Both the position numbers and the translations under genes were made by a program. The notes beneath the pieces were generated by a model. The model did not search any database. It was given only the letters and a program-made list of their open reading frames with translations, and had not been told where the DNA came from. Shown in pieces: positions 41,950-51,158 of a DNA stretch of 64,000 nt; the stretch's first letter is position 1; each line of letters begins with the position of its first letter. Source of the stretch: Paenibacillus sp. GP183 (GTDB lineage: Bacteria; Bacillota; Bacilli; Paenibacillales; NBRC-103111); contig NZ_FNSW01000001.1 in assembly GCF_900104695.1 (NCBI RefSeq), positions 434,001 to 498,000 on the forward strand. The letters are read 5' to 3'.

Positions 41950-42597
41950 TTAGTTTAATAATACTTCAATTAACTGGTTTGGTTCATTAAATAAAAATGT
42001 TGGGTTTAGTGGGGAAAGCCTTTCAAGTTTGCCTTCCCCCCAAAGAGCCGCAACGCTCGTCATGTTTGCGGCGTGTGTGGCTTGTATATCTGTCGGCTGG
42101 TCTCCAACATACAAACACTGATCTGGTTGTATATTAAGTTTTTCAGCTAATTGAAGTAAAGGAACAGGACTTGGTTTAAAATCAAGGCAATCTTCCTTAG
42201 CCAAAACTACCTCAAAGAAAGAAAACAGCCCAATGTTTCGTAATTCGGTCTCTGCATTTTGTTTTAATTTAGAAGTAACAATCCCAAGTTTAAACCCAGT
42301 TTCATGGAGGATTTTAAGCATTTCCCGAATACCAGGATATTCTTCAATTAGATGATTATATTTTCTATAATAGACTAATGTTTCTTCAATAATCTCTTCT
42401 TTTTCAGAAGATGATAAAAAAGGGAATACAATATCTAAAGCCTTAAACGGTTTTCCGAGTAAGAATTGTTTTTCAGTTTCATTCATTTCTCGATTTAATA
42501 CTTTTTGAATCCCGTAATTATACGCTTCGGTACCCAGTCCCTCACTATCAATTAAGGTACCGTCCAAATCAAAAAAAACACCTTTAAATCTGCTCAT
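41950..42597 (-). CDS. HAD-family phosphatase (phosphoglycolate phosphatase/PpaX-like)
   Basis: The 215-residue product has all HAD motifs: FFDLDGTLIDSE (8-19, nucleophile Asp), LGIVTSKLK (motif II, near 104), KPSPVPLLQLAE (Lys, near 141) and YVGDQPTDIQAT (motif III/IV, near 162). The helical cap lies between motifs I and II, as in the phosphoglycolate phosphatase and beta-phosphoglucomutase group. The substrate is a small phosphate ester; PpaX-like pyrophosphatase activity is one option. GAGAGAGGGAG lies just upstream. It is the only intact metabolic gene in this IS-rich stretch. Confidence 0.85.
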   Translation of the reverse strand: MSRFKGVFFDLDGTLIDSEGLGTEAYNYGIQKVLNREMNETEKQFLLGKPFKALDIVFPFLSSSEKEEIIEETLVYYRKYNHLIEEYPGIREMLKILHETGFKLGIVTSKLKQNAETELRNIGLFSFFEVVLAKEDCLDFKPSPVPLLQLAEKLNIQPDQCLYVGDQPTDIQATHAANMTSVAALWGEGKLERLSPLNPTFLFNEPNQLIEVLLN

Positions 42598-42703
42598 CTC
42601 AACTCAGCTCCCTCTCTCATCTCAACTTTTCTCAAGCTATTCCCAATTATATCCTGACCCCTTATTTAAGAACAACTACTTTTATAGAATACTGCCAGTT
42701 AGC

Positions 42704-43742
42704 TTAGCAAAAATAAGCAGAAAGCCGAAGTTTGGTATTCGTATCGGTCACAGTAAACAGGCACGATTTGACCAACATATTTTTCTTATTCGATGCGGTA
42801 TTCTCATACTCCTTGCTGTCTAAGTACCGAAACCAAGCTAAATAGTGCTGTAAATACTTCGTTGCAACACCATTAAAGCGATCCATCCATTTCTTTAAGC
42901 GGCTGTGGTAGCTGTTTACGTTTTGGATATGGTACACGCCTTTCACACGTTGTTTTCCGTCGGACTTGAAGCGGTAATGAGCCAAGCCTTTTGAATTTGC
43001 ATAGGAACTGAATGCCCGCCACGAATCAGTGCATAGCACGTTTGAGTCGGATAAATGACCACCAATCGCCTCATCCAATTTCGTTGTCCGAATTCGCCCA
43101 CGTCCAAGAACGCCAGAGTACGTCATTTTCTGACGATCACGAGCAACCAGTACGCACACTTGATCGTGGCTTATACCACGATATTTAGCTTTGCCGCCAC
43201 GTTTACGTGGCTTGCGTTCGGTGATATTTCGCTTGCCTTTTTCCGAGTACAGAAAGTAAGTCTCATCCATCTCAACAATATCTTGAAATGCTTCGGTTGG
43301 AATCTGTTTTAGAGCAGAGAGAATCTTATGCCGCCAGTAAAACAAGGTGACATGGGTGACTTCATCGTTTAACTGCTCTGCACATTTTCTCAGAGAAAAG
43401 CCCTCAATCATGCATTCAATAAAACGAACCCAAATATGAGGTCTCCTCGTTCGTTGCAGAGGGGTGTTTGTAAGGTCATTGAACGTTTGGCGACAAGACT
43501 TACAACGGTAACGTTGACGTTTAACCTCCCAGTGCGTGTTTTTACAGTGTACTTTCCAAATCGCACGACAGAATAGTTTTTGCAATGCGGGCAAGCCCAT
43601 CTTTATGTTTTCGCTCTTGAATCTCATCAATCGCTCGAACAGGAACCGCAACTCCTTTGGTTTGTGACTGCAAAAAGTGGATAAGCTCTCGCTTACCATT
43701 ATCGTCTAGCGTATCAGCAAGCTTTTTCAGTTCCTTTAAATC
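42704..43742 (-). pseudogene. IS1595-family (ISXO2-like) transposase, frameshifted
   Basis: The start matches the copy at 51382 (MDLKELKKLADTLDD). After HKDGL about 4 bases are missing, and one more base is lost near TRTG. The zinc ribbon CPHCKNYSVVRFGKY then lies in a third frame, while the main body (VKRQRYRCKSCRQTFNDLTN to the end) is open. Catalytic-type residues remain: VEMDETYF, LCTDSWRAF, HIQNVNSYHSRL. Two frameshifts make it inactive. Its left terminus GGCTTTGTTAA lies near 43830 on the minus strand. Confidence 0.85.
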
Positions 43743-43849
43743 CATGGGTAAACCATCTCCGAATAGTGATATTACCTTTAATATAGAACATTTGTTCGTA
43801 ATTATCAAATATCAACAACAAAGTTTAACAAAGCCAATTAATTAAGACG

Positions 43850-44334
43850 TTACAAAAAGCCAAGTAACTACTGCTACACTATATGAGTTAAACGACATAG
43901 ATACCTTAGACGAGCTAGACTAGAGTTCGGCGACATAAAAGCAGGCGGAAATAGAGTGAAAGATAGCTAACCCAATTTATTCCATTTACGGCACGCATTC
44001 TCAACACCGCCGCCCCTGGAGGTTTTCACTCCCATGTCTCAACGGAATAACATGCAGGGTATCTCGCCATTATCGAAAGGCAAAACCTTAAATTAATTTG
44101 TTTACCCCAATGAACAAACATTTATCAAAGTAAACACCAAATAATGCGAGAGACGATACAGTAATTAAAAGGGTGGAGAATTCAACAGGATATCGAAACT
44201 CATTCCATAATGTGTGGTGCGGCGTTGCCCTAATTAAGTATTCGAACATAATCAGATATGCGCATAAAAGATGCCAGTATAGTCTATCCTATTCTTTGTT
44301 GAAACAGCCAGACGTAAAAAAAGGAGGGGACAAC
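43850..44334. other. intergenic region with an orphan IS110 RNA fragment and a repeat copy
   Basis: 43987-44043 is a minus-strand fragment of the IS110 3' noncoding region (see separate entry). 44041-44180 is a copy of the repeat at 26128, with GAGACGATACAGTAATTAAAA. No gene is seen before the small gene at 44335. Confidence 0.5.
43987..44043 (-). ncRNA. orphan fragment of the IS110 guide-RNA region
   Basis: On the minus strand, GTTGAGACATGGGAGTGA, CCAGGGGCGGCG and GAGAATGCGTGC occur in the same order as at 39072-39124, with different bases and lengths between. No transposase or subterminal repeat accompanies it. It shows that the conserved core is shared by at least two elements. Confidence 0.5.
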
Positions 44335-44538
44335 ATGGGGACAGCAGTTCAAAGCTGGCAGCAACAGTGCCAGGAGATCCAAAATGCTTGCTCCAATAAC
44401 AACTGGAGTCAGGTGATCCAAGAGTGCAACGAGCTGATCCAATACGCGCAGCAGCAATCGGGTATTTCACCAGCAGCTGCACAAAACAATGCGCAGCAAC
44501 AACAGCTACTCATTCAAGCGCATGCCCAGCAAGACTAA
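44335..44538 (+). CDS. small glutamine-rich protein
   Basis: AGGAGGGG lies 7 bases before the ATG. The 67-residue product (starts MGTAVQSWQQQCQEIQNACS, contains NNWSQVIQECNELIQYAQQQ) is helical and rich in Q, N and A, with three cysteines. Similar small proteins occur in Paenibacillus but have no known role. It has the strongest ribosome site in this stretch and is probably real. Confidence 0.6.
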   Translation: MGTAVQSWQQQCQEIQNACSNNNWSQVIQECNELIQYAQQQSGISPAAAQNNAQQQQLLIQAHAQQD

Positions 44539-44614
44539 TCGCAGCATTATCTAAACAATGGCATCCAAACATGCAATTAATCGGAAGGTGCCAAGCAAAC
44601 TTAGGCAGGAGGGA

Positions 44615-44822
44615 CTGGATGTCACGAGACCTTCGGGGATGCTGAGGCTGCAGTGAAGTTGGCTGTTGACGGATTTGGCGGCATAGACGTATTAGTTAAC
44701 AATGCCAGAAGCTTCTATGGAGGTTACTTCGAGGTGCTGATCCAAGAGCAAATCCAATGTCAAATCACGACCAATCTCTAAGGTCCAATGAACGTCACCA
44801 GTGCCGTATTGCCTGTGATATG
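44615..44822 (+). pseudogene. fragment of a short-chain dehydrogenase
   Basis: The frame reads AEAAVKLAVDGFGGIDVLVN, then NARSFYGGYF, then TNL, a stop (TAA) and GPMNVTSAVLPV. This is the NNAG region of SDR enzymes with a premature stop and no ends. The following alcohol dehydrogenase is intact. Confidence 0.65.
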
Positions 44823-44848
44823 GGCTCATTCCGGTAGGAGGTTAGACT

Positions 44849-45898
44849 ATGATTACTACTAATGCACGTGCTGTATTTAGTCCGGAAGGTCCGTTCAAAC
44901 TGACCACGATAGAGCGCAGGGATCTTAAGCCGCATGATGTCCTTATTGAGATTAAATATGCGGGTATTTGCCACTCCGATATACATACCGCTCGCGGCGA
45001 TTGGGGACCGGTAAACTATCCTCTCGTTCCAGGACACGAGATTGCTGGAATTGTCACTCAGGTTGGTTCGGAAGTCAAAAAATATGCCGTTGGTGACCGA
45101 GTTGGGGTGGGCTGCATGGTTGACTCCTGCGGGGAGTGCGTTAACTGCAAAAGAGGAGAGGAGCAATATTGCCTTAGTGGAAATACGGGCACCTATGCAG
45201 CTATCGACAGGTACGGGCAATATACGCAGGGCGGTTATTCCACACGCATCGTCGTAACGGAAGATTTCGTGGTTCGAATTCCTGATGGTATGGAGCTTGA
45301 CGTCGCTGCGCCGCTTTTGTGTGCCGGCATAACAACGTACTCGCCGCTGCGCCATTGGGGAGCTGCCCCTGGTAAGAAAATAGCTGTTATTGGACTTGGC
45401 GGGCTTGGACACATGGCTGTGAAGCTCGCTCATACCATGGGGGCAGATGTTACGGTTTTATCACAAACATTAAAAAAGAAAGAAGACGGTTTGCAGCTTG
45501 GCGCGGACCATTATTATGCCACGAGCGATCCAGAGACGTTTAAGAAACTTGCAGGTTCGTTCGACCTCATCATAAATACTGTGAGCGCGAAGATCGATAT
45601 TAATGCCTATCTTTCGTTACTGGCGCTGGACGGTACATTGGTCAACGTCGGTGCACCAGCGGAACCGTTGCCGGTTCAGGTATTCTCACTGATCCCTCAT
45701 CGTCGCTCGTTTGCTGGATCCATGATTGGTGGAATTCGTGAAACGCAGGAAATGCTTGACTTCTGTGCTGAACATAAAATAGCTTCTGAGATCGAGGTTA
45801 TTTCCGCCAAACAGATTGATGAAGCTTGGGAGCGGGTACTAGCTTCGGATGTCCGTTATCGATTTGTAATCGACATCAGCACGATGGAGAATGAATAA
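44849..45898 (+). CDS. zinc-dependent alcohol dehydrogenase (CAD/AdhA type)
   Basis: TAGGAGG precedes the ATG. The 349-residue medium-chain dehydrogenase shows the catalytic zinc site GICHSDIH (near residue 39) and [12 protein letters not shown] (near 62). The structural zinc site has four Cys in [15 protein letters not shown] (93-107), and the nucleotide-binding motif [13 protein letters not shown] lies near residue 187. It interconverts alcohols and aldehydes with NADP(H) or NAD(H); the closest pattern is the cinnamyl-alcohol-dehydrogenase group. It is followed by a weak terminator hairpin at 45921. Confidence 0.9.
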   Translation: MITTNARAVFSPEGPFKLTTIERRDLKPHDVLIEIKYAGICHSDIHTARGDWGPVNYPLVPGHEIAGIVTQVGSEVKKYAVGDRVGVGCMVDSCGECVNCKRGEEQYCLSGNTGTYAAIDRYGQYTQGGYSTRIVVTEDFVVRIPDGMELDVAAPLLCAGITTYSPLRHWGAAPGKKIAVIGLGGLGHMAVKLAHTMGADVTVLSQTLKKKEDGLQLGADHYYATSDPETFKKLAGSFDLIINTVSAKIDINAYLSLLALDGTLVNVGAPAEPLPVQVFSLIPHRRSFAGSMIGGIRETQEMLDFCAEHKIASEIEVISAKQIDEAWERVLASDVRYRFVIDISTMENE

Positions 45899-45920
45899 CG
45901 AATAATCCTAGCTAAATAAT

Positions 45921-45952
45921 ACGGGGCACGCCTATACTGGTGTGCCTCTTCG
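45921..45952 (+). terminator. probable terminator
   Basis: GGGGCACGCC...GGTGTGCC hairpin followed by TCTTCG, 23 bases after the alcohol dehydrogenase stop. Confidence 0.5.
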
Positions 45953-46136
45953 ATTAGCGCACTGTAACCGTTTAGGTAGATGAAATCGTGATATGTCCAA
46001 CGTAACAAGTAATCTAAATGTAGTATGTTGTCATTAATCAAATGATTATCAATACAACAACTGTGATGCTGAAGTGTTTCATGTCGTTCGATAGTATCGA
46101 TGAATTGATGAAACAACGTGATGATATAAAAGATAG

Positions 46137-47108
46137 AATTATGGAATTGAGAAAAGTGATCTTCATGTCTTCGTTTCTCTTGTTGATTTAACGAACGATG
46201 AGTATAAGCGTGAAAGATCATTTGCCCAGCAAAGCAGGTTAACTTATGGATGTACGATAGTTGGCGGAGAAATCAAAATTAGCCTAAACATCGATCAAAA
46301 TGCCAAAGTTGGTGTCCTGATAGATGGAGCGGCTTACAGCGGCGCCAGGGGAGTAAATGGATGGCAGGAATATTCCTTGTTTTTGAATGTGGAACCGTTG
46401 AAGGATGGACCGCATAACATCACCATTTTTACGAGCCGACCAAATTCGGATAATCAAAGGATGATCAGCCGAGATATTCTTATCAATCGGAATGATTCTT
46501 TTAGTGATGTGCCTCAATCTCACTGGGCGCATGACGATATTGAACGATTGCACGGTTTCGGAATTATTGAGGGACGCACCGTAGGATCGTTTCAACCGGA
46601 TCAGCTTGTAACTAGACAGGAATTTCTAAAGATGCTCGTAATGACTGCAAAATCGGAAGCTAAGCAGCAATCACTAATTTTCACAGACGTCCCTACTGAA
46701 CCTTGGTCAAAGCCGTACATTGATCGCGGCTCATCCGCTGGACTGATCGATGGGGAATTCTCGTCCGGCAGGAGAATGTTTTATCCTAATCGAACGATTA
46801 CCAGGCTTGAAGCTATTGCTATGATGGCTCGAACAGATCGTCTTAGTTCACTTCCCCAACCTCATGAGAGTATTCCAGGAATTGAAGATCGTTCAACCAT
46901 TCAGCCTTGGGGAATTTCATTTGTTGAGAAGTTATTTTATTATCGCTGGATCCATGGATACGACGATCATACATTCCGTCCGGATGTACCGTTGACCCGC
47001 GCGGAAGCTGCAACACTGCTTACTTCTTTTACTCATGACTCCAACTTTCCGCAAAATGAGGGATTACTCGGCTACTTAAATTCCGTTCACAATGGATATA
47101 TTAAATGA
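46137..47108 (+). pseudogene. 5'-truncated SLH-domain surface protein
   Basis: The frame is open from 46137 but has no start codon with a ribosome site and no signal peptide. The N-terminal 120 residues look like a carbohydrate-binding or Ig-like domain (VGVLIDGAAYSGARGVNGWQ, DGPHNITIF). Three SLH domains follow: FSDVPQSHWAHDDIERLHGF, FTDVPTEPWSKPYIDRGSSA and YYRWIHGYDDHTFRPDVPLT. SLH domains at the C-terminus are usual for large secreted glycosidases, so this is probably the end of such a gene whose start has been lost. Confidence 0.65.
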
Positions 47109-47275
47109 GAGAGCTAGTGGTAATAATCCGAGGGAACACACTTATTGAATTAAATGACGCGATGACAATGGATGAAGCTGAAGCCAAAGTGAAGAGTACC
47201 CGAAATGTGATTGATATTAAACCAGCTCAGCGGGAATCGCTTGAAAAATTGATTGCAACTAATATAGCTATATAG
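47105..47275 (+). CDS. 56-residue soluble protein overlapping the SLH gene
   Basis: An ATG overlaps the SLH stop by ATGA. The product begins MRELVVIIRGNTLIELNDAM and continues MDEAEAKVKSTRNVIDIKPA to ATNIAI. Its strand-helix-strand-helix pattern and composition look natural. A strong terminator follows 4 bases later. If real, it was the last gene of the truncated SLH operon. Confidence 0.45.
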   Translation: MRELVVIIRGNTLIELNDAMTMDEAEAKVKSTRNVIDIKPAQRESLEKLIATNIAI

Positions 47276-47278
47276 CTA

Positions 47279-47312
47279 ACCCCACCAAGTTTGGTGGGGC
47301 TTATTTTTCTTT
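47279..47312 (+). terminator. rho-independent terminator
   Basis: CCCCACCA-AGT-TTGGTGGGG hairpin followed by CTTATTTTTC. Confidence 0.8.
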
Positions 47313-47424
47313 TTCATAAATCTTCCGCTGGCGTAACCGGGAGCCGCCGTTTGAACGTAACGGTAGCTTTCTTTTGTATGAAATTCAATATTGCTGCTTA
47401 GAGTGGTGTGGTGTGCCATTAGAT

Positions 47425-47622
47425 TTATCCCTTACTAAGGAATTTACAATTTGCCTTCATGTATCGTTCTCCAGTGGTGCTTAACACACATACATCATTA
47501 TAAGATTGAATTATTACATTTTGACCAATTAGCTCACCTTGTAAAAAGATTGAGATTGGCTGCTGAAATACACGCATCCGTTCAAAGTCTGGAGGTTCTA
47601 GTAGCTGGCGTTGTTTTGGCAT
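47425..47622 (-). CDS. 65-residue protein, unknown function
   Basis: AAAGGAGAAACA precedes the minus-strand ATG. The product starts MPKQRQLLEPPDFERMRVFQ and then has a small beta-barrel-like part (ISIFLQGELIGQNVIIQSYN, VCVLSTTGERYMKANCKF) resembling Sm-like or DUF2642-type modules. No assignment is secure. The good ribosome site supports it. Confidence 0.55.
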   Translation of the reverse strand: MPKQRQLLEPPDFERMRVFQQPISIFLQGELIGQNVIIQSYNDVCVLSTTGERYMKANCKFLSKG

Positions 47623-47763
47623 TGTTTCTCCTTTTAAAAAATGATATGTTCCATTATTGCATAAATATGGATTTATTTACAGTCATTCAATCAAAAGTTG
47701 ATGAAAATAAATCCACTTCATATACTATAAGAACTAACGTTCTAGTTTGGTGGTGAAAAAGAA

Positions 47764-48072
47764 TTGAGTATAACCCAAAAAAATACGTCTGATTATGTTT
47801 CACGGTATTTAAAGGATTGTTATGGTTTGGAAATTAGCCCTCATGACTTATTGCAGATATATCCATGGCATAAGATTGTTTGGTATGAGTTTTATGCCTA
47901 TGCGTATTACAAACAGAATGGTTTTTATGAGTGTTGGGATGATGTTCCTACTCCATATGTTGAAGGTATGATAGTGAATATTATTTCGTTGGAAGTGCTG
48001 GATAGATTTCAATATCGAAAAGAAAAATGGCATGATCTAGGATCCGCTACGGCGGATTGTTGGAAGCCATAG
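47764..48072 (+). CDS. 102-residue protein of unknown function
   Basis: A TTG start follows TGGTGGTGAAA. The product is soluble, rich in W, Y and D (YPWHKIVWYEFYAYAYYKQN, CWDDVPTPYVEGMIVN), and ends ATADCWKP. No signal peptide or known motif. It lies 200 bases before an IS1182 element. Confidence 0.5.
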   Translation: MSITQKNTSDYVSRYLKDCYGLEISPHDLLQIYPWHKIVWYEFYAYAYYKQNGFYECWDDVPTPYVEGMIVNIISLEVLDRFQYRKEKWHDLGSATADCWKP

Positions 48073-48264
48073 ATAACCAACTCTGAAACGAAGTTGCCTA
48101 CGATTCATCCGAAATGATCTTGCCAATATCAAGTAAAACATCAGCTTTCGCTAGAGAGTCCAATAACATTGAAGAGCAAAAGGCGCTGAAGGAGAGCACT
48201 GCAAAAAGCTTGTTTTTAGCTTTCTTGGGAATTCGGATTTAAGTAATAGGAGCAAATAAGATTT

Positions 48265-49855
48265 TTACCTAAAAAATGCAGCTATTCTCTTTATGAGACT
48301 GGCTGCATTTTGTTTATTAGCTTTATCATTCTTTTGACGTTTACCACAAATATCGTGAGCAGGGTCTGTATTCGCATTCGGAATAGACCACGGTATTTCG
48401 CCTTGGTCAGTCCATGATGTCTCTTTAATTCGGCATTTTTATGTTCAATAATCGGTCGTCGTTTCATTCGTTCTTTAAACGATTCACTCTTCTCGAATGC
48501 CATGTGATCCTTGTATTGATCTGCGACGATCCGAATGGAATACGTCTTGCTCTTTGATTCAGGTTTGTAACAACCTTCTCGGAGCGGACATGTCTTGCAC
48601 TTTTCTATGTCGAAGTAGAATACCAATGAACGACTATGTCCTGATTTCTTACTTCCCTGAATAGCTTTTCGGGTGCTATGTTCTCCTGCTGGACAAAGGA
48701 CGAAGTCAGCGTCTTTGTTATACTCAAATCCTTCTTGCTTTAAGCCACCCGTATGTACAATTGGATTAAGTGGAATAATCGCTTGAATCTCTTTTTCTTT
48801 TAACTCAGACAAATTTTCTTTCCCGGAATAGGCCGTATCTGCAAGGATTTCTTTCACTTCCAATCCTGCTTCTAAGGATTGTTTAATTAAATTTGACAAT
48901 TGTTTTCCATCATCGTTACTCCCACCTGTCACTTCAACGGCTGTAATTATCTCTTCTTCTGTCATAGCAATGTGGTTCTTGTAGCCAAAAAAAGATTTTG
49001 TATTGCTCTTCCATCCGAATCGTGCTTCTGGATCAATGGCGGACATAATCCCTTTGTTTGCAAGTAGGCGTTCATCCTCAACAATTTGTTTAGCTATCTG
49101 TAGTTTTTCGGAAATGGCACCCTCATGATCAGGAAGAAACGTTTCGACCGATTCACCGAGTTGAGCCAGATAATGCAGCATCACCTTTTCAGCATCTGGT
49201 TGGTCTTTTTGAAGCTCGGGTTTACGCGGTAGTTTTTTCTCGAGCTTGGGATGCTTTTTGATGACGGTTCGTAATAGTCGCTTCGCCGCATCTCGTAAAA
49301 CATCTAATGCTCTTTGTTTTTGACTCGCTGCTAGGGAATGGGTGGAGTCCACGATTAACGACTTGGATTTAATCAATCCTTTTTCAATGCATTGTTTTAC
49401 GATCACCTTCAACAATTCGTCGATTTGACTTGCCCCTAAGCGATGATTGCGAAACCGAGAAAGCTGCGAGGAATCCGGAAGAGCCTCCTCGGGATTCAAA
49501 CCAACGAACCATTTGTAAGCCAGATTCACTTGCGCGTCTTGTATCATCCGTTCATCAGATAATCCATAGAGAATCTGCAGAAACAATAAACGAAACAACA
49601 ATTCGGGTTCGTTTGCAGGTCTTCCATAATATTCGCAATAGGAGGATCGAACAAGTTCATGGACAAAAGAAAAATCCACAACCTCATGAATCTTACGAAG
49701 CAAGTGGGCTTCTGGAATGAGTTTATATAATTCTGCATGAAACGAGGCAGTCATTTGTTTGGCAGAGTGTAGCATGCTTTTCACTCTTTCTTTTTTCTTT
49801 TATTATACCAAAATGCAGAAAACCCAGCACCTATACGGCACTGGGTTCCACTTTA
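48265..49855 (-). mobile_element. IS1182-family insertion sequence
   Basis: It contains one intact transposase gene on the minus strand. Hairpins sit at the borders: AAAATGCAGC...GCTGCATTTT at 48275-48312 and AACCCAG...CTGGGTT at 49827-49853, with TGCAG near both ends. Exact inverted repeats and target duplication could not be fixed. Confidence 0.6.
48291..49775 (-). CDS. IS1182-family transposase
   Basis: The 494-residue product has the N-terminal InsH/IS1182 domain (YYGRPANEPELLFRLLFLQI, ALPDSSQLSRFRNHRLG), the first catalytic Asp in SLIVDSTH, a lysine-rich insert, ILADTAYSGKEN with the second Asp, a C-terminal cysteine region (CKTCPLREGC), and PIIEHKNAELKRHHGL with the final Glu. The frame is complete, so the element may be active. 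The ATG at 49775 or the GTG at 49784 could start it; the purine-rich AAAGAGTG is the only ribosome-like site. Confidence 0.9.
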   Translation of the reverse strand: MLHSAKQMTASFHAELYKLIPEAHLLRKIHEVVDFSFVHELVRSSYCEYYGRPANEPELLFRLLFLQILYGLSDERMIQDAQVNLAYKWFVGLNPEEALPDSSQLSRFRNHRLGASQIDELLKVIVKQCIEKGLIKSKSLIVDSTHSLAASQKQRALDVLRDAAKRLLRTVIKKHPKLEKKLPRKPELQKDQPDAEKVMLHYLAQLGESVETFLPDHEGAISEKLQIAKQIVEDERLLANKGIMSAIDPEARFGWKSNTKSFFGYKNHIAMTEEEIITAVEVTGGSNDDGKQLSNLIKQSLEAGLEVKEILADTAYSGKENLSELKEKEIQAIIPLNPIVHTGGLKQEGFEYNKDADFVLCPAGEHSTRKAIQGSKKSGHSRSLVFYFDIEKCKTCPLREGCYKPESKSKTYSIRIVADQYKDHMAFEKSESFKERMKRRPIIEHKNAELKRHHGLTKAKYRGLFRMRIQTLLTIFVVNVKRMIKLINKMQPVS

Positions 49856-49962
49856 CAAATATTGTATTCGTTTTGCAGTGCTCTCCTGAAGGGCGTTCTT
49901 TTTGTTTATTTCTTGTATTAGAAGGGAAAATAAAGGTATCCAAAAATCGGAAGGTGATCCAA

Positions 49963-50232
49963 ATGCCGCGGCTGTTGCCTTTATTGCTTTCAATATCCCT
50001 GTATCTGCTTCCAGTTGCTGCTTTCACTCATTCGGAAAAACCGCAGGATGCAAATAAATTAACAGAACGGCTTAAACGTTTGGAGCCGGATGTGCCGCAA
50101 GATATCTCTAATCCACCGTTCTTTCATTTGCCATACCCATCAATAGTTAAACCCCCACAAGAAATAATCAGAAGTGCCAGGAAGCTTCCTTATAAAGTTG
50201 TCCTCGACAAATCCGATTGGCAGCGCCCGTGA
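49963..50232 (+). pseudogene. truncated copy of the secreted protein at 16733
   Basis: GGAAGGTGATCC precedes an ATG. The first 89 codons match the gene at 16733 (KPQDANKLTERLKRLEPDVP, PYKVVLDKSDWQRP), but the frame stops right after WQRP, where the intact copy continues AYKSFW. The remaining 130 codons are missing and unrelated AT-rich sequence follows. Leader and signal peptide remain, so the loss is a deletion or replacement with its left border at about 50230. Confidence 0.75.
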
Positions 50233-50552
50233 CTTTTTTTCCTATTCCTGAAAATATGGGTGAGATAGTATCTGGAGCAGAGAAAACGCTTTTTGTTCTG
50301 TCCTCGACAGACCCCTATTGTACACTTGAAGATGCTATGATTTGGGTTGCATATTTTCCACCATATTTCGACAAAAACACTACATATAGTTGCATCGAAT
50401 TATGTCGAAACACTATATATTGTATTTATTTTGAATTATTTTGTTGAAATTCATTGCATTATTTTACCATCCATTGTATTATGAATCTCGTAAAGCATTT
50501 AGCACTAATCTTCACAGAGTGCTAACAACACTTTTGAAAGGAGGACTCTAAC
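50233..50552. other. AT-rich junction region, no gene
   Basis: No supported gene. The stretch separates the truncated secreted-protein copy from the Cas2-like module. It contains two similar segments CACTACATATAG/CACTATATATTG near 50388 and 50409. GAAAGGAGGAC at 50536 is the ribosome site of the next gene. Confidence 0.4.
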
Positions 50553-50699
50553 ATGGCTAAATCTAGCTCACGTAAAGTATCATCTGATCGTATGTCTTCT
50601 GTTGCTTCAAAAGCTTTGAACGATGGTAGAACTAGCAAAACTACCAAATCATTGGCTGGTTCTGTATTATCTCAATCTAGAGCAAACAAAAAGAAGTAA
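50553..50699 (+). CDS. 48-residue basic Ser/Lys-rich partner of a Cas2-like protein
   Basis: AAAGGAGGAC precedes the ATG. The product starts MAKSSSRKVSSDRMSSVASK and contains DGRTSKTTKSLAGSVLSQSR before a KKK end. It is basic, with no acidic core and no membrane helix. The pattern S..VASKAL.D.R......K.LAGS.LSQ resembles small proteins that I recall lying next to SinR/Cas2-like proteins in proteobacterial mobile DNA. The next gene follows 25 bases later, so the two are almost certainly co-expressed. Confidence 0.6.
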   Translation: MAKSSSRKVSSDRMSSVASKALNDGRTSKTTKSLAGSVLSQSRANKKK

Positions 50700-50724
50700 T
50701 TACATCTGAAAGGAGTTTACGTCG

Positions 50725-51027
50725 ATGAACACTTACCTTATTCTTTACGATCTAAAAGGCAATGAGCCACGTAATGATTACTTTCGTGTAATAATGGCTA
50801 TTCAATCATTAGGTGAAGTTGAAAAAGTTCAGTATTCTAACTGGATTGTTTACACTAGCCTTAATGAAGTTCAGATTCGAGAGAGATTAAAGCCTTTCAT
50901 TGATAATTATGATAGCTTGTTTATTGCTCGATTTGATGCCTATGCTTCTTACAATGTTCCCATCAAAGTAATTAACTTGATTAACCGTTCTTGGAATAAA
51001 TTCGTTGGACTTTTTAAAGCAAACTAA
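50725..51027 (+). CDS. stand-alone Cas2-like (SinR/VapD-type) protein
   Basis: AAAGGAGTTTACGTCG precedes the ATG. The 100-residue product reads MNTYLILYDLKGNEPRNDYF, with the Cas2 strand-1 pattern and Asp (LILYDL, D9). It then has a helix, EVEKVQYSNWIVYTS (strand pair with a conserved S-x-W), a helix EVQIRERLKPFIDNYD, and SLFIARFD. This is the ferredoxin-like Cas2/VapD fold. No Cas1, repeats or other cas genes are present, so it is not part of a CRISPR system here. It may be a nuclease or an RNA-binding protein; its partner is the 48-residue gene upstream. Confidence 0.65.
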   Translation: MNTYLILYDLKGNEPRNDYFRVIMAIQSLGEVEKVQYSNWIVYTSLNEVQIRERLKPFIDNYDSLFIARFDAYASYNVPIKVINLINRSWNKFVGLFKAN

Positions 51028-51107
51028 ATAAGATTCATTAGAAGAACAGGAGTTGAACCCATGTACATAGTGAGTCTCACACTAGTACCTCTGACAAATA
51101 CTTAACT

Positions 51108-51143
51108 TGACCACTAATCCGAAAAAAGGTTAGTGGTTTTTTA
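51108..51143 (+). terminator. terminator of the Cas2-like module
   Basis: ACCACTAA...TTAGTGGT hairpin followed by TTTTTAT, about 80 bases after the Cas2-like stop. Confidence 0.75.
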
Positions 51144-51158
51144 TACACAAATATAGCA

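Noticed and set aside
50725-51027. Cas2-like gene considered as part of a CRISPR-Cas locus
   Set aside because: No cas1, no other cas gene and no repeat-spacer array in the window.
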